64,000 nt of DNA from Herpetosiphon llansteffanensis (GTDB taxonomy: Bacteria > Chloroflexota > Chloroflexia > Chloroflexales > Herpetosiphonaceae), in the NCBI RefSeq assembly GCF_003205875.1, contig NZ_PUBZ01000158.1, forward strand, positions 1-64,000, in the 5' to 3' direction. Numbering within the stretch: the first letter of the stretch is position 1; each line of letters begins with the position of its first letter. The position numbers and the translations under genes are program-made. The notes beneath the pieces were generated by a model that saw nothing but the letters and a program-made list of their open reading frames with translations, was not told where the DNA came from and did not search any database. Shown here in pieces: positions 44,542-54,009 of this stretch.

Positions 44542-46890
44542 TTACTTCACCACATAGGCTATGAATACGGTATAGGTCTGACTAGGAATTGTTGTTGGTA
44601 CTGCCGTGCTGGTTGGAATATTGGTTGGTGTATTGGTTGGCACGGCGGTATTTGTCGCGGTATTGGTTGCTGTGTTACTTGGCACGGCGGTATTAGTTGC
44701 TGTGCTGGTATTCGTTGGTGTAGCCGTGTTGGTTGGTGTATCGGTTGGCACGGCAGTATTGGTTGCTGTGCTGGTATTCGTAGGCGTAGCCATATTGCTT
44801 GGTGTAGCTGTATTGGTTGGCGTATTGCTTGGGGTTACAGTGTTGCTTGGTGGTTGATATTCTAGCTGCAAATGGGCGACACCCAATGATGGAATTGAGC
44901 CAGCGTGGGTAAAATTGCCTGCCAAATACAGATCGCTGCTGGTGACTGCCATTTGCTCAACCGTGCCATTGACTGGTGTGGCTAAACCTTGCCAGACCAT
45001 GCCATCCCAGCGGGCAACCGAGCCAGTGGTTTGTTGATTAACCGCGTTGAACTTACCACCAACATACAGATAATCATCACCAACGGTTGCCAAACATTTG
45101 ACTAAATTATTAAACTGGGCAATCTGCTGAATCATGCCATCATCATTCAATTGATATAGGGCAGACTGACCACTGATGTATAAGCGATCGCGCCAGACCA
45201 CAAAATGCACATCAGTATCATTGCCAACTTGAATGCCATCAAGTTCTTGCCAGCGATTATTGCGCCAAACATCAACCAGAATGATCGTCGAATAGGGTTC
45301 GGAAAGAAGTTTGACTGCATAATACTGATTATTGACAAAGTATATTTTAACTTCATTGTCATAATGTCGAACATTGAATTGTTGCCATAAATGATCGTTG
45401 TTGATCTGGACGGTTGTGCTATAGGCTTGACCGTTGATGGTGCCGGAGCTGCCATTCGCTAGCAAACTTGTATTAGAGCGTGCCCAATTAATGCCAGTCC
45501 CTGTAATTGCAACTGGATTGGTGAGCGCACCGGTTGAATTGAACTCCCAAAGCGCACTTGGAGCGCTATTGTTGACACTAAATTGATTGCTACTAATAAG
45601 GTGAGTCCGTTGGGTATCGATGGTAATCATTTTGCTACCTTGGCTCATGCTATAGAGCTGCTGCCATGAACTGCCATTCCATTGTTGCAGGTTGGTATTA
45701 CCGCTCCGATTAACCACCAGCTTACCGTTGACCCCGCCAACATCGTTGATTACTGGAGGCAAGCTGGTGGTTGCAAGGCTGGTTACGCTTGTGCCATCCC
45801 AGCTTATCAACTGGCTTGGTTGGTTGTTGACCATGAACGTGCCAGCAAGATATAACTGATCGCTATTGCCAGCAACTGCGGTGATGCTGGTAATGCTGGC
45901 AGGAATCGTAACTTGTTGCCATTGATTGTTGACCAGTTTCCACACAGTCGTCGCGTTATAGGCATACAAACCATTGGCATCGATTAGCCCGCTAATCTCG
46001 CTTGGCAGATCAAGCGTATTGCCAATTTGTGTCCATTGGTTATTGTTATACCGATGGATACTGTGCTGTTGATGATTTGATGTGTTGTAGCCCCATGCAT
46101 AGATGCTATCGTCAATGTTGGCAATATTATCAATCCAGATTGCAACATTTGCAGGCATTGGCATTGAAGACCATTGGCCGTTCGCAAATCGGGCAAAAAT
46201 AGGAATTTCAACATTATTGATATACTGAAATGCACCGCCGACGAACAATTGCTGGCCAGTTGACGCGGCGACAAGGGCTTTGTTGTCGAAACTACCAAGT
46301 GCGCCAATTCCAGTTGGCTTCCAATAGGCTACCGAACTTGCCGCAATATTGTTAAATTGCGAAAAATTGCCAGCGATGTAGAGCGTATCGCTGATAACCG
46401 CAAAATCGTTGACTTGCGATGGTGTATTGCCCCAATAATCATTGGAGCCTTGCGTACCACCACCAAAGCCTTGGAACTGTGTGCCATCCCAACGACCTAA
46501 ACCATTAATCCCTCTGCCTGCGAGGTTTTGGAAGCTTCCGCCAATGAGCAGTTGGTTTTGGTAGGTTTCAAAGGTTTTGATGCTATTAATATCATTGGCT
46601 TGGAGTCCATGGCTGTGCCAATTTGTGCCATCCCACGATACTAACCCATTGCCCAATTCGTTGTTGAGGTAGGCAAAATTACCAGCAACATATAAGCGCT
46701 GATCGGGGCCGATGTAGAGTTTATTGATGCTGCCTGGGGTTTGTAGGCTATTGCCAATGGTGCTATCCCAAACCCCATTAATTGGTGTGTTAGCTGGTTG
46801 TTGGGCGCGGGTAATCGCCAGGCTCGAGAGCACCGCTATGATCGTCAGGACTGCCGCGAGATAGCGGTGGGTTGGCCAAAATTTGGGCAT
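44542..46890 (-). CDS. Secreted beta-propeller-like repeat protein with Thr/Asn/Pro-rich tail
   Basis: The 782-residue protein has a signal peptide ([18 protein letters not shown]) and about ten irregular repeats with the pattern LYIAGNF, then a short gap and V(S/A)WDGT-W. These resemble galactose-oxidase/Kelch or 'cortical marker' propeller repeats. Residues about 685-770 are a low-complexity run of TNTATP, SNT and TAVP units. The protein ends in [13 protein letters not shown], a hydrophobic tail like that of the GH9 enzyme. It is probably a surface-displayed protein. No enzymatic residues were identified. It has no operon partner and is followed by repeat DNA. Confidence 0.82.
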   Translation of the reverse strand: MPKFWPTHRYLAAVLTIIAVLSSLAITRAQQPANTPINGVWDSTIGNSLQTPGSINKLYIGPDQRLYVAGNFAYLNNELGNGLVSWDGTNWHSHGLQANDINSIKTFETYQNQLLIGGSFQNLAGRGINGLGRWDGTQFQGFGGGTQGSNDYWGNTPSQVNDFAVISDTLYIAGNFSQFNNIAASSVAYWKPTGIGALGSFDNKALVAASTGQQLFVGGAFQYINNVEIPIFARFANGQWSSMPMPANVAIWIDNIANIDDSIYAWGYNTSNHQQHSIHRYNNNQWTQIGNTLDLPSEISGLIDANGLYAYNATTVWKLVNNQWQQVTIPASITSITAVAGNSDQLYLAGTFMVNNQPSQLISWDGTSVTSLATTSLPPVINDVGGVNGKLVVNRSGNTNLQQWNGSSWQQLYSMSQGSKMITIDTQRTHLISSNQFSVNNSAPSALWEFNSTGALTNPVAITGTGINWARSNTSLLANGSSGTINGQAYSTTVQINNDHLWQQFNVRHYDNEVKIYFVNNQYYAVKLLSEPYSTIILVDVWRNNRWQELDGIQVGNDTDVHFVVWRDRLYISGQSALYQLNDDGMIQQIAQFNNLVKCLATVGDDYLYVGGKFNAVNQQTTGSVARWDGMVWQGLATPVNGTVEQMAVTSSDLYLAGNFTHAGSIPSLGVAHLQLEYQPPSNTVTPSNTPTNTATPSNMATPTNTSTATNTAVPTDTPTNTATPTNTSTATNTAVPSNTATNTATNTAVPTNTPTNIPTSTAVPTTIPSQTYTVFIAYVVK

Positions 46891-46976
46891 ACATACTCCT
46901 CAATTTCTGGTGGGGCGATAGCGCCATAGTAGCATTGAATAACGGTTAATGCACTCATTAATTAGGGGGAATGTTC

Positions 46977-47500
46977 GATCCACGAAGATCGCGAGGCTTT
47001 TTTAGCCACGAATTGCACGAATGACACGAAGGATGAAATTTTTTTGCCACAGATTGCCCAAATTTGCTTGATTATGTTCCCACTAGCCTATAGCCCATAG
47101 CCATGGTTCCTCTGCGCCTCTGCGTTAAAAAATTGATCCACGAAGCTTTTTTTAGCCACAGATTCCACAGATTTGCTTGATTAGGTTCTCGCCAGCCCAA
47201 AGCCCATAGCCCCCAATCCCGACCCCTGAACCCTAGTCCCTTCATCCTTCATCCCTCATACTTCATCCTTCGGTCGCTCTGCGCCTCTGTGTTAAACAAG
47301 TGATCTACCAAACACCTGCACCCGCGAATGAGTATTTTTTTAGCCACGTATTGCACAAAGGTTACGTTTTTTAGCCACAGATTCGCACAGATTTGCTCAG
47401 ATTGATTATTCCTATAGCCCATAGCCCAACACCATATGTTCTCTGCTCTATGCTCTTTGTTCTTATTTTTGCTTTCTGTCTTTTGCCTTTTGGTTTGATT
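46977..47500 (+). repeat. Dispersed intergenic repeat cluster
   Basis: This gene-free stretch holds several copies of the modules GATCCACGAAG, TTTAGCCACAGATTCCACAG, CTCTGCGCCTCTGCGTTAA and CTTCATCCCTCATACTTC, in the same orientation as at 44086. Two sub-stretches (44445-44520 and about 47137-47213) share a long near-identical run including GCCAGCCCAAAGCCCATAGC. 46891-46976 is the upstream region of the propeller-protein gene. Confidence 0.82.
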
Positions 47501-47501
47501 C

Positions 47502-48098
47502 TCATTCCTGCTTCAAGACCATGCGCTGGCAAACCATCACATCCCAAAAACCATGGGTATTTGGGTTGTTATAGGGAGCAGGCAACTCATAGGTTTGTCT
47601 GCCTTCGGGCGTAACCACCAGGGCTTGTTCTTGAATCGCGAGCAAAGCAGGGTCGGCTAAACCAATCAGATTTGCCGCATAAAGTGGTTCGATTAATGTA
47701 TGGATGGCTTGGTAATCGCCAGAGTGTTCGTCAAATGGTGCTGGTTTGTCGGCAAGTTGGGCCTGTAATTCGGGATAATAGCCCCATGGCGCTTTACTTG
47801 TCATAATAAATTGTAGTACACTGTAACTCGAAATACAATCGGCGCGCCCACCAGGCCCAAACTCGATGCGCACAAAGCGCCCATCCTGTTGATTGCTCAT
47901 ATCGCATTCCAAGCCATGAAAAAAATAGCGCCATGCAGTTCCAGCAATCATGCCCGATTGGGTACGCTGTGAGCGCCAGTTATAGTAGACATCATTTGGC
48001 TGCATATTCCATGAAGCCGCTAATAGACTGATTAACTCGACTTGGCGCTGAACTGATTCACGGCAGGCCGCCAAAAGCTGATGATTGATTGAATCCAT
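47502..48098 (-). CDS. Conserved-looking protein of unknown function
   Basis: This 198-residue protein is not firmly assigned. It has distinctive polar motifs: AWRYFFHGLECDMSNQQDG, then VRIEFGPGGRADCISSY, VLQFIMTSKAPWGYYPEL and HGFWDVMVCQRMVL. The strong FHG-CD and FGPGGR motifs suggest a structured beta-rich domain of the kind found in SUKH/immunity-like or DUF6896-type families, but this is only resemblance. No signal peptide is present. GGGAGAAA precedes the ATG at 48098; a longer frame runs into repeat DNA and is not used. It stands alone, flanked on both sides by dispersed repeats. Confidence 0.72.
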   Translation of the reverse strand: MDSINHQLLAACRESVQRQVELISLLAASWNMQPNDVYYNWRSQRTQSGMIAGTAWRYFFHGLECDMSNQQDGRFVRIEFGPGGRADCISSYSVLQFIMTSKAPWGYYPELQAQLADKPAPFDEHSGDYQAIHTLIEPLYAANLIGLADPALLAIQEQALVVTPEGRQTYELPAPYNNPNTHGFWDVMVCQRMVLKQE

Positions 48099-48113
48099 TG
48101 CAGTTTCTCCCAA

Positions 48114-48300
48114 TTTGATCCACGAAGAGCACGCAGGGCCACGAAGCACAGAAATCGCGAATGAGTATTTTTTTAGCCACGAATTGCACGAATTGCACGA
48201 ATGAGCATTTTTTTAGCCACAGATTCCACAGATGTTTAGGATTATGTTCCCAGATTTTGACTTCTGATTTCTGACTTTTGATTTCTGACTTTTGACCTCA
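48114..48300 (+). repeat. Dispersed intergenic repeat
   Basis: Modules TTGATCCACGAAGAGCACG, TTTTAGCCACGAATTGCACG and TTTAGCCACAGATTCCACAG match the family at 44086 and 46977. A run of (A/T)TTTCTGACTTTTGA units follows. No gene is seen. Confidence 0.8.
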
Positions 48301-48370
48301 TCCTTTGGCCTAGGCCGAAATAGGAGTGATGGTTGTTTAGCTCGTTAGGTTGGTCGTAAGCTTCGAGCCT

Positions 48371-48448
48371 GATACTACGATCAAATTCTTCCTCCTCTAC
48401 ACTCTTCTCTCCTGCAAGCGGCCCGACTGGGCCGTTTGTGGTTTTAGC
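48371..48448 (+). ncRNA. Short conserved leader or small RNA ending in an intrinsic terminator (copy 2)
   Basis: A pyrimidine-rich tract with CTTCTCTC leads to a 13-pair stem (48412-48424 with 48429-48441, loop GACT) and TTTT (48442-48445). Its tail TTTGTGGTTTTAGCG is identical to that of the element at 3857-3930, and the stem keeps pairing through a G-C/A-T compensatory change. A separate TATAAT lies further on at 48479, so the element precedes the aldehyde dehydrogenase promoter rather than sitting inside its message, unless a longer transcript exists. Confidence 0.5.
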
Positions 48449-48478
48449 GAGTTTCTGTATGTTGCCGCCAAGCTGGCG

Positions 48479-48484
48479 TATAAT
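48479..48484 (+). promoter_or_regulatory. -10 box of the aldehyde dehydrogenase gene
   Basis: TATAAT lies 30 bp before the ATG. No good -35 is seen at 17 bases; a TTTCTG lies 21 bases upstream. Confidence 0.5.
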
Positions 48485-48514
48485 AGCCTGCGACATGGTG
48501 TTTTGGAGGAATCA

Positions 48515-49933
48515 ATGAACCTCATGCAAATTCATGGCCAATTTGCGGCCTTGCAGGCCAATCGTGGCCGCATCGCTGCCAGCCGCGCAGCTGAGCGCCT
48601 TGGCTATTTACAGCAATTTAAACGGGCAATCGAACAAGCCCGCCCCGATATTTATGCCGCCTTGCAGGCTGATTTTGCGAAACCTGTGGCCGAAATTGAA
48701 GCCACCGAAATTCAACAGGTGATCGAGCAAATTAATTTTGCAATCAAACAGCTTGAACGTTGGATGCAGCCCAAACGAGTCAAAACGCCAACCATGCTTG
48801 CTGGCAGCAAAAGCTGGATTCAATACGAGCCGCGCGGCGTGGTGCTGATTTTGGCTCCTTGGAATTATCCGCTTTCGCTGGCCTTGGCTCCCTTGGTTGG
48901 GGCGGTGGCCGCTGGCAATTGTGCGATTGTGCGACCATCGGAGCGCACGCCACATACCGCTCAAGTGATTGCCAAGATTATCGCCGCCGCCTTCAAGCCT
49001 GAGCATGTAACCACAGTTGTGGGCGATATTGATACAGCCGAAGCCTTGCTCGACCTGCCGTTTGAGCATATTTTCTTTACTGGTAGCCCACGGATTGGCC
49101 AATATGTGATGCAACGCGCTGCTGAACATTTTAGCTCGGTTACCTTGGAGCTCGGCGGCAAATCGCCAGCAATTATTGATCGTTCAGCAGATTTGAAGCG
49201 CGCCGCTCAATTGATTGTTTGGGGCAAGTTTGTCAATGCAGGCCAAACCTGTGTTGCGCCTGATCATGTGTGGGTGCAGCGCGAGCAAGCCCAAGCCCTG
49301 AGCCAATTAATTATCAAACAAATTGAGCGTAATTATGGCAAAGGCGATTATACCCGTTTGCAATCGCCTGATTTGGCTAATGTGATCGATGCTAATGCCA
49401 CAGCTCGCTTGCGTGGCTTGCTCAATAGTTCGGTTGCGCAAGGGGCATTGGTCGCCTTAGGTGGTCAATCAACTGACCATCCAGCGCGCTTTGCGCCAAC
49501 CGTTTTGACCAATGTTAAGCCTGGCATGGCGATTATGCAAGAAGAGATTTTTGGCCCAATTTTGCCAATTTTGGTCTACGACCAGATTGATGAAGTGATT
49601 ATGGCCACTCGTGCCAGTGGCAAGCCGCTAACAATGGCTATTTTCAGCGAAAATCAAGCAATTACTAATTGGCTATTGCGCGAAATTCCTGCTGGCAGCA
49701 GCGTGATTAATGGCGTTCTGCTCAATTTGGCCAATCCACATTTGCCCTTTGGTGGCGTTGGCCAAAGTGGCTTGGGCAACTATTATGGCTTTTATAGCTT
49801 TAAAACCTTTTCGCATGAACGAGCTGTCTTTCAACAAGGCGGCCTGAATCTGGTTAATCTGTTTCAACCGCCATATCGTGGGGCTGCCAAGCGCTTGGTG
49901 GCCTGGTCGCGGCGCATGCTCAACAAACGCTAA
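48515..49933 (+). CDS. Aldehyde dehydrogenase, class 3 / fatty-aldehyde type
   Basis: The 472-residue enzyme is shorter at the N terminus than class 1/2 enzymes, which is typical of class 3 (ALDH3, coniferyl or fatty aldehyde dehydrogenases). Catalytic Glu about 212 is in TLELGGKSP and Cys about 246 in GQTCVAPDH. The cofactor-binding stretch APWNYPLSLALAPL and the closing PFGGVGQSGLGNYYG are also class 3 features. It oxidises medium- or long-chain or aromatic aldehydes with NAD(P). A TTGGAGGA site precedes the ATG. A perfect terminator follows. A self-sufficient fatty acid hydroxylase-type P450 lies a few genes away. Confidence 0.93.
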   Translation: MNLMQIHGQFAALQANRGRIAASRAAERLGYLQQFKRAIEQARPDIYAALQADFAKPVAEIEATEIQQVIEQINFAIKQLERWMQPKRVKTPTMLAGSKSWIQYEPRGVVLILAPWNYPLSLALAPLVGAVAAGNCAIVRPSERTPHTAQVIAKIIAAAFKPEHVTTVVGDIDTAEALLDLPFEHIFFTGSPRIGQYVMQRAAEHFSSVTLELGGKSPAIIDRSADLKRAAQLIVWGKFVNAGQTCVAPDHVWVQREQAQALSQLIIKQIERNYGKGDYTRLQSPDLANVIDANATARLRGLLNSSVAQGALVALGGQSTDHPARFAPTVLTNVKPGMAIMQEEIFGPILPILVYDQIDEVIMATRASGKPLTMAIFSENQAITNWLLREIPAGSSVINGVLLNLANPHLPFGGVGQSGLGNYYGFYSFKTFSHERAVFQQGGLNLVNLFQPPYRGAAKRLVAWSRRMLNKR

Positions 49934-49938
49934 ACGAT

Positions 49939-49980
49939 ATTCGCCGCTATCCATAGGGGGGGATAGCGGCGAATGAGGAT
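49939..49980 (+). terminator. Intrinsic terminator of the aldehyde dehydrogenase gene
   Basis: ATTCGCCGCTATCC (49939-49952) and GGATAGCGGCGAAT (49961-49974) form a perfect 14-bp stem, with a short A/G stretch and then TTTTT. The remaining 49985-50202 contains one further small hairpin, ACCCC/GGGGT followed by TTT (50005-50025), and no supported gene. Confidence 0.88.
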
Positions 49981-50202
49981 TTTTGAATCGTTCTGCGATG
50001 TGTGACCCCATCACAGGAGGGGTTTTGTCGGTCGATGGTTGAAGGTGATGAAGTTATCTCCTTCCAAGGTCTCGGCATCGTCACGATTGTTGATGCAGTT
50101 TCCTTGTACCGAGCGTGGTTTCCGAGAATGATAGTATGCTACTTGGATGAGTAGCAGATGAGTTAAGGGTAAAGAACCGTTAAAAAATTTCAGCCGCCTT
50201 GG

Positions 50203-53200
50203 CTAGACGATTTGGGCCAAGGTATAGCCTAAATCTTCATAGGTATGCGGCTTCAAAATCAACGAATGAATCCCCAAGGCTTGGACACGTTCATAATCTT
50301 CTGGGCGCACATAGCCCGAGGTCAAAATAATTGGCAAATTGGGCTTAATTATGTGCAATTGTTTGGCCAGATCAAAGCCCGACATATGCGGCATCGAGAC
50401 ATCGCTAATCACAATATCGGTGGCATTGGGGTCGTTCTGCACATACTCCAGGGCGTGTTGGGGGTTGGTAAACCCTTGCACCGTGTAGCCCAAGGTGGTA
50501 AGCATCTTAATTGCCAAGCTCACCAAGGCTTGATCATCATCAATATAGACAATCTGGGCCGAGCCACTTTCGCTGATCAGGTGACGTTTTGGTGGTTCAG
50601 GCGTTGGTAGTTCGTTGGTGGTCGGAAAATAGAGCCGAAAGGTTGAGCCTTTATTAATTTGGCTATAGACGGTAATTGCGCCATCGTGGTTCTTCATAAT
50701 TCCATCAACGACCGATAACCCCAGCCCAGTGCCCTCGCCAAGCGGCTTGGTTGTAAAGAAGGGATCAAAAATTCGTTTGATTGTTTCTTGTTCCATGCCG
50801 CAACCATTATCGCTGACCGAGAGCCGCACATAATGGCCTTGTTGCAAATTGGGCACTGCGCGCAATAATTCAGCAGTCAGATGGACTAAATCAAGCCGAA
50901 TTTCAATCAAGCCGCGATTATTGCCAATCGCATGCGCCGCATTGGTCGCCAAATTCATAATAATCTGGAAAATTTGGGTTGGATCAGCAGCAGTCGCCGG
51001 AATTTGGCCCACAACCTTGACCTGAATTTCAATCAGTGCTGGTAAGGTTGCGCGCAATAATTTAACCGCTTGATCAATAATCGTTGGCAGTAAAACGACT
51101 TCACGTTTAACTTCTTGTTGGCGACTGAAGGTTAAAATTTGACGAACTAAATCAGTTGCACGCTCGCCTGCTTGTTCAATTTCACGAAGGTTATTGTGCA
51201 CAGGATGCTGTGGATCGAGATCTAACATTGCTAATTGGGTATTCCCAGTAATTGCCAACAAAATATTATTGAAATCATGGGCAATTCCGCCAGCTAATGT
51301 GCCTAAGGCCTCCATTTTTTGGCTGCGTAATTGAGCATCCTCTGCTCGTTTACGATCGTCAATATCGTTGCTTGCACCAAACCACTTAATAATTTCACCT
51401 TGTTGGTTAAAAAAAGGCACAGCTTGGGTATCAAACCAACGATAGGTATTGTCATGTCGCCGAATTCGATACTCGCTATGAAACTTTTGGCGATTATTAA
51501 GCGCATGACTCCATTCGTTTAGAATCTTCGCTTGATCATCAGGATGAATTTGTTTGATCCAAGCTAAACCTAATTGTTCTGCTTCGGAAATGCCGGTATA
51601 TTGAACCCATTGTTGGCTTAAATAATCGCATGCTCCAGCAATGGTACACGTCCAAATTAATTGTGGTAATGATTCGGTTAGCGTTCGAAAGCGCTGCTCA
51701 CTTTCTTGGAGAGCTTGAGTTGCTTGTTTATAGGCAGTAATATCACGATTAATCCCAACAGTTCCTTGAATTTGGCCTTGGATATTTTTGATCAGCGAAA
51801 CACTACTGAGCATGTGTAATTTTTGGCCATTGCGAGTATATTGGTAGACTTCGCCTTGCCAAAATGATTGTTCGATTAAGCGGGCACTTGCTTGATCACG
51901 AGTATCGTTATAAATGTATTCAGTTGGTACCAAATGGCTAAATCGCTGACCAATTGCTTCTTGAGCAGGCCAACCATAAAGTTCCTCAGCAGCTCGGTTC
52001 CAGCTTTTAATCATATAATTGCTATCGGTTGAAATAATTGCATCGGAAACATGGGCTAAAAGATTAGCTTGATATTGCAGTTTTTGCTCAACTTGTTTGC
52101 GTTTAGTAATATCAGTAATTGTTAAGAACGCAACCGTATGCCCAGCTGAATCGATAACGGTTGCGCCACCATAGCAAAAAATTCGCTCCCAAACAACTGA
52201 CGTATTAATGCGGCGAATTTTTAATTCAATTAATTCTAGAGTTTCGCCCCGAATTAACCGCGACATTGGCCATTGATCAAGAGTTAATACTTGATCATCA
52301 AGTGTGCTAATTTCATAAAAATCTTTAAAATCAGGCAAGCGTTCGCGGCATTCTTGCATACTTGCAAAGCCATGCATCGCTAAAGCTGTGCGATTCCAAT
52401 GAAAAAGATTTCCATCAACATCCGATAATACAATTCCTTCGTTGAGATTTTCAATCACGATTTTTAAACGTTCTTCGCTTTCTTGAAGTTTGCGCTCAAA
52501 AATTTTGCGATTATTGATATTATGAATAACGGTGAAGCTGCATAAACGATTATCTAAAACAAGCAACGTCATTGAGCAAATAACAAAAATTGTTTGATTA
52601 TCTTTGGTTCGAATTTCTAATTCATAATCGCTAACATAGCTTTGCTTTTTTAATATTCGAACCATAGCGGTTCGATCATCAAGATTAACAAAAATATTGA
52701 GTTCTTGAATGGGTTGGTTGATTAATTGATCATATTGATAACCAAGCAGGCGAATAAAGCTTTCGTTTAAATCTAAAATAAGCCCATCTTGCAAACGTGT
52801 AATAATCATTGGGCTTGTGCTGGTCTGAAAGAGTGCATTAAACCGCTGTTGCGATTCTTGAACGGCAACCGCTAATTTTTTATTGCTGCTCAAATCGTTA
52901 ATAAAACTGAAAAATCCTTGAACTTCGCCGGCAGCATTCAAATCTGGCTGATATTCAATCGCGACGCTGCGAATCTGATCATGAGCCAGTTCAATCACTG
53001 TCTCAAAGGTTACAGCTTGGCCAAGCAGGGCTTGATGGATGTGATCATAAAATTGTTGGTAGGCAGCCTCACCCCAGACCTCGCTGAGCGTCGAGCCAGT
53101 AATTTGGTTCAGTGGCCGTTGAAACCATTGCTGATAGGCCTGATTGTTGAAACGATAATAGCCCTGGCGATCAACATAGCCGATCAGCGCGCTCAGGCGC

Positions 53201-53775
53201 TCGTGCTCAGGCTGAAGCTGCATGCTTGGCTGCAAGCTCGGCGTGGATTGTTCGATTAAATTCAAAAATGAAGCTGGTGTTGCTTGCGTAAATAGATGTT
53301 TCTGGGTGCTGTTGCTATTGGTAACGCTATTCAGCACGCCCACAATTGTGCTGTGTTCTGCATAAATTGGGCTAAAAGCCAGATCAACGCTTAATGATTG
53401 ATGGAGTGCAAAGGCTTTGAGGTTGATGCTTTGGCCTGAGCTGGCCTGCTGGATGGCTTGTTGCAGCAGTGGATGGCTCAAGAAGTCGGTCTCAACATTG
53501 GTTTTGATGAGGACTTGTTGATTATCCAAACCAAGCAATTCAAGATACCGATCGTTATAAAAAATTGTCTGCGTTGCCGACCAAATTAATGCCATGGGGA
53601 TTGCTGCTGATAACACCATGCTTAGCGCGGTTTGTAAGGCACTTGGCCAGTGCTCCATTGGTCCAAGCGCATGCCTATTCCAAGCGATCTGTTGTAAGCT
53701 TGCTCCAGCGATCCCGCCATTGCGCATCCATGCAGGAAGATTGGTTTGCAGTGATGAATCTTCAATATCAGGCAT
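50203..53775 (-). CDS. Hybrid sensor histidine kinase with multiple PAS domains and a receiver
   Basis: The 1190-residue protein has about six PAS domains between residues 30 and 810, for example IFYNDRYLELLG, LDLNESFIRLLGY, LFHWNRTALAMHG, IKSWNRAAEELYGW and CDYLSQQWVQYTG. A histidine kinase core follows: H833 in GGIAHDFNNILLA, the N box NLATNAAHAIG and G box GTGLGLSVVDG. The C-terminal receiver domain has Asp about 1125 in ISDVSMPHMSG and a late LKPH lysine. There are no membrane helices, so it is a soluble sensor. The phosphorelay partner is not nearby. The middle PAS region (about 51300-52900) is visibly richer in A/T than both ends. Confidence 0.94.
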   Translation of the reverse strand: MPDIEDSSLQTNLPAWMRNGGIAGASLQQIAWNRHALGPMEHWPSALQTALSMVLSAAIPMALIWSATQTIFYNDRYLELLGLDNQQVLIKTNVETDFLSHPLLQQAIQQASSGQSINLKAFALHQSLSVDLAFSPIYAEHSTIVGVLNSVTNSNSTQKHLFTQATPASFLNLIEQSTPSLQPSMQLQPEHERLSALIGYVDRQGYYRFNNQAYQQWFQRPLNQITGSTLSEVWGEAAYQQFYDHIHQALLGQAVTFETVIELAHDQIRSVAIEYQPDLNAAGEVQGFFSFINDLSSNKKLAVAVQESQQRFNALFQTSTSPMIITRLQDGLILDLNESFIRLLGYQYDQLINQPIQELNIFVNLDDRTAMVRILKKQSYVSDYELEIRTKDNQTIFVICSMTLLVLDNRLCSFTVIHNINNRKIFERKLQESEERLKIVIENLNEGIVLSDVDGNLFHWNRTALAMHGFASMQECRERLPDFKDFYEISTLDDQVLTLDQWPMSRLIRGETLELIELKIRRINTSVVWERIFCYGGATVIDSAGHTVAFLTITDITKRKQVEQKLQYQANLLAHVSDAIISTDSNYMIKSWNRAAEELYGWPAQEAIGQRFSHLVPTEYIYNDTRDQASARLIEQSFWQGEVYQYTRNGQKLHMLSSVSLIKNIQGQIQGTVGINRDITAYKQATQALQESEQRFRTLTESLPQLIWTCTIAGACDYLSQQWVQYTGISEAEQLGLAWIKQIHPDDQAKILNEWSHALNNRQKFHSEYRIRRHDNTYRWFDTQAVPFFNQQGEIIKWFGASNDIDDRKRAEDAQLRSQKMEALGTLAGGIAHDFNNILLAITGNTQLAMLDLDPQHPVHNNLREIEQAGERATDLVRQILTFSRQQEVKREVVLLPTIIDQAVKLLRATLPALIEIQVKVVGQIPATAADPTQIFQIIMNLATNAAHAIGNNRGLIEIRLDLVHLTAELLRAVPNLQQGHYVRLSVSDNGCGMEQETIKRIFDPFFTTKPLGEGTGLGLSVVDGIMKNHDGAITVYSQINKGSTFRLYFPTTNELPTPEPPKRHLISESGSAQIVYIDDDQALVSLAIKMLTTLGYTVQGFTNPQHALEYVQNDPNATDIVISDVSMPHMSGFDLAKQLHIIKPNLPIILTSGYVRPEDYERVQALGIHSLILKPHTYEDLGYTLAQIV

Positions 53776-53949
53776 TGCGCCATCCTCATCAGGCTTTGCA
53801 CAATTGATTGCAGCATTTGGCTGTTGTTGCGCTATGGAGTCTGCGATATATTCTAGTTAGAGGACACTCTCGCAGTATAACAGCCGCGTGTGGCTCATGC
53901 AATAAACAATTTCCACGTTTTCACCATCGAACAATCTTTAATTAAGCAA

Positions 53950-53980
53950 ATGCCGTTGGAGCAATTTCCAACGGCATTTT
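53950..53980 (-). terminator. Terminator between the P450 and histidine kinase genes
   Basis: ATGCCGTTGGA (53950-53960) pairs with TCCAACGGCAT (53967-53977), 11 bp perfect, with T-rich sequence on both sides. It should end the P450 transcript before the kinase gene. Confidence 0.82.
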
Positions 53981-54009
53981 TACAGCTATTTGATTAATTG
54001 ATGCCTGAT

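Noticed and set aside
44533-44865. Plus-strand frames rich in Gly, Cys, Trp or Val opposite the propeller-protein tail
   Set aside because: They are reverse reads of the Thr/Asn/Pro low-complexity region of the minus-strand gene.
50035-50154. A 39-codon frame in the gap after the aldehyde dehydrogenase terminator
   Set aside because: No ribosome site, no recognisable similarity and no partner gene; a chance frame is as likely.
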